Below, piece by piece: positions 5,349 to 5,730 of a stretch of 5,730 nt of DNA; positions within the stretch are counted from its first letter, which is position 1, and each line of letters opens with the position of its first letter. The stretch lies in the NCBI RefSeq assembly GCF_014297285.1, contig NZ_JACOQI010000049.1, positions 1 to 5,730 of the forward strand, given 5' to 3'. Both the position numbers and the translations under genes were made by a program. Below the pieces are notes generated by a model. It made no database searches. It had not been told where the DNA came from and saw only the letters and a program-made list of their open reading frames with translations. This DNA comes from Dysosmobacter segnis (lineage in GTDB: Bacteria; Bacillota; Clostridia; Oscillospirales; Oscillospiraceae).

Positions 5349-5730
5349 ATGCCCTATGTAAACGTACCAAACGATTTATCCAAAATCAAAACAAAGATGG
5401 CTTTCAACCTCACTAAACGCCAGCTTGTCTGCTTCGGCAGCGCGGGCGCGGTGGGGATTCCGGCCTATCTGCTGACCCGTGGCACCCTCGGCAATACCGG
5501 CGCGATGTTTCTCATGCTGGGAATTATGCTCCCGGCGTTCCTGCTGGCGATGTATGAAAAGGACGGCTTGCCCTTTGAAAAGGTTGTGCGAAATATCATC
5601 CGGGCCAAGTTTCTAAGGCCGGGGATCAGGGCCTACCGAACCGAAAACATTTATGCGCCCTTTGCCGGGCCGGGCGCTGGAAAGGAGGATGTGATTGAAA
5701 AACACAAAGAAGAAAAACGGAGCCGCCGCC
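5349..5730 (+). CDS. PrgI-like conjugation membrane protein (3' end outside window)
   Basis: Open frame of at least 127 codons, still open at the window end. It begins MPYVNVPNDLSKIKTKMAFN and contains two close hydrophobic segments, about residues 27-44 and 50-68, then YEKDGLPFEKVVRNIIRAKFLRPGIRAYRTENIY. The 'NVPNDL' opening, LTKRQL before the first helix, the double-helix hairpin, and YEKDG after it are typical of the PrgI family (PF12666), the VirB3-like partner encoded directly before VirB4 in Gram-positive conjugation systems. The start ATG follows AAAGGAG (5334-5340) with a usual spacer, 3 nt after the MT-A70 stop. The frame overlaps at least 36 nt of the VirB4 start; the true stop lies beyond the window. 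Confidence 0.9.
   Translation, partial: MPYVNVPNDLSKIKTKMAFNLTKRQLVCFGSAGAVGIPAYLLTRGTLGNTGAMFLMLGIMLPAFLLAMYEKDGLPFEKVVRNIIRAKFLRPGIRAYRTENIYAPFAGPGAGKEDVIEKHKEEKRSRR
5681..5688 (+). promoter_or_regulatory. Ribosome binding site for VirB4 start
   Basis: AAAGGAGG, 6 nt before TTG 5695-5697. The nearby ATG (5689) is followed at once by TGA and the GTG at 5691 reads in the PrgI frame, so the site points to TTG as the start of a new gene. Confidence 0.65.
5695..5730 (+). CDS. Start of VirB4-type conjugation ATPase (3' part outside window)
   Basis: Only 12 codons are visible: a TTG start, then KNTKKKNGAAA, a short Lys/Asn/Ala-rich lead like the N-termini of VirB4/TraE ATPases in Tn1549-like elements. 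The AAAGGAGG at 5681-5688 is well placed. The gene directly after PrgI in these systems is VirB4, which energises assembly of the secretion channel. The call depends mainly on context, since no ATPase motif lies inside the window. It overlaps the open PrgI-like frame in another phase. Confidence 0.6.
   Translation, partial: MKNTKKKNGAAA

Noticed and set aside
1..5730. CRISPR array, tRNA or rRNA genes, insertion sequence, origin of transfer
   Set aside because: No regularly spaced direct repeats, tRNA-like clover pattern, rRNA sequence, transposase or terminal inverted repeats were seen; the only repeat is the scattered 23-nt hairpin, and the window is almost fully coding.

Overview
This window is part of the conjugation module of an integrative conjugative element (ICE, conjugative transposon) of the Tn1549 / C. 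difficile CTn type, as found in gut Clostridia (Oscillospiraceae or Lachnospiraceae-like hosts). The assignment rests on gene order and protein families: a DUF3801/PcfB-like end, a VirD4-like coupling protein, a Maff2 small membrane protein, a CD1112-type VirB6/TrbL protein, a SpoVG-domain protein, two DNA methyltransferases, a PrgI-like protein and the start of a VirB4-type ATPase. Strong AGGAGG ribosome binding sites, moderately high GC and short overlaps between genes fit a Firmicutes host. The species cannot be named from the sequence.

Layout, all on the + strand: 1-249, C-terminal end of a PcfB-like protein; 236-2071, VirD4-like coupling protein; 2072-2166, a non-coding gap holding a short palindrome, a strong Rho-independent-type hairpin with a T-run, and a second small hairpin just before the next ribosome binding site; 2167-2379, Maff2; 2391-3257, VirB6/TrbL-like membrane protein; 3273-4004, SpoVG-domain protein; 3994-4773, beta-class N4/N6 DNA methyltransferase; about 4773-5345, MT-A70 family methyltransferase with no normal start codon; 5349 to the window end, PrgI-like membrane protein; 5695 to the window end, first codons of the VirB4 ATPase, overlapping the PrgI-like frame.

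The PcfB, VirD4, Maff2, TrbL, PrgI and VirB4 products would build or feed the type IV secretion channel that moves the element's DNA between cells. The SpoVG and methyltransferase genes sit inside this block with no restriction endonuclease in view. They are best read as accessory functions: regulation, and modification of the element's DNA against host restriction.

The observations most worth a second look are: (1) the MT-A70 gene, whose catalytic DPPW motif lies upstream of its first ATG in a frame with no ATG, GTG, TTG or CTG, so it needs an ATT/ATC start or is a start-codon mutant; (2) a 23-nt hairpin repeat present three times in the same orientation at gene junctions, read in different frames, so that it appears conserved as nucleic acid rather than as protein; (3) a terminator-like hairpin inside the transfer operon; (4) a near-ideal internal ribosome binding site in front of a CTG inside the SpoVG-domain gene.
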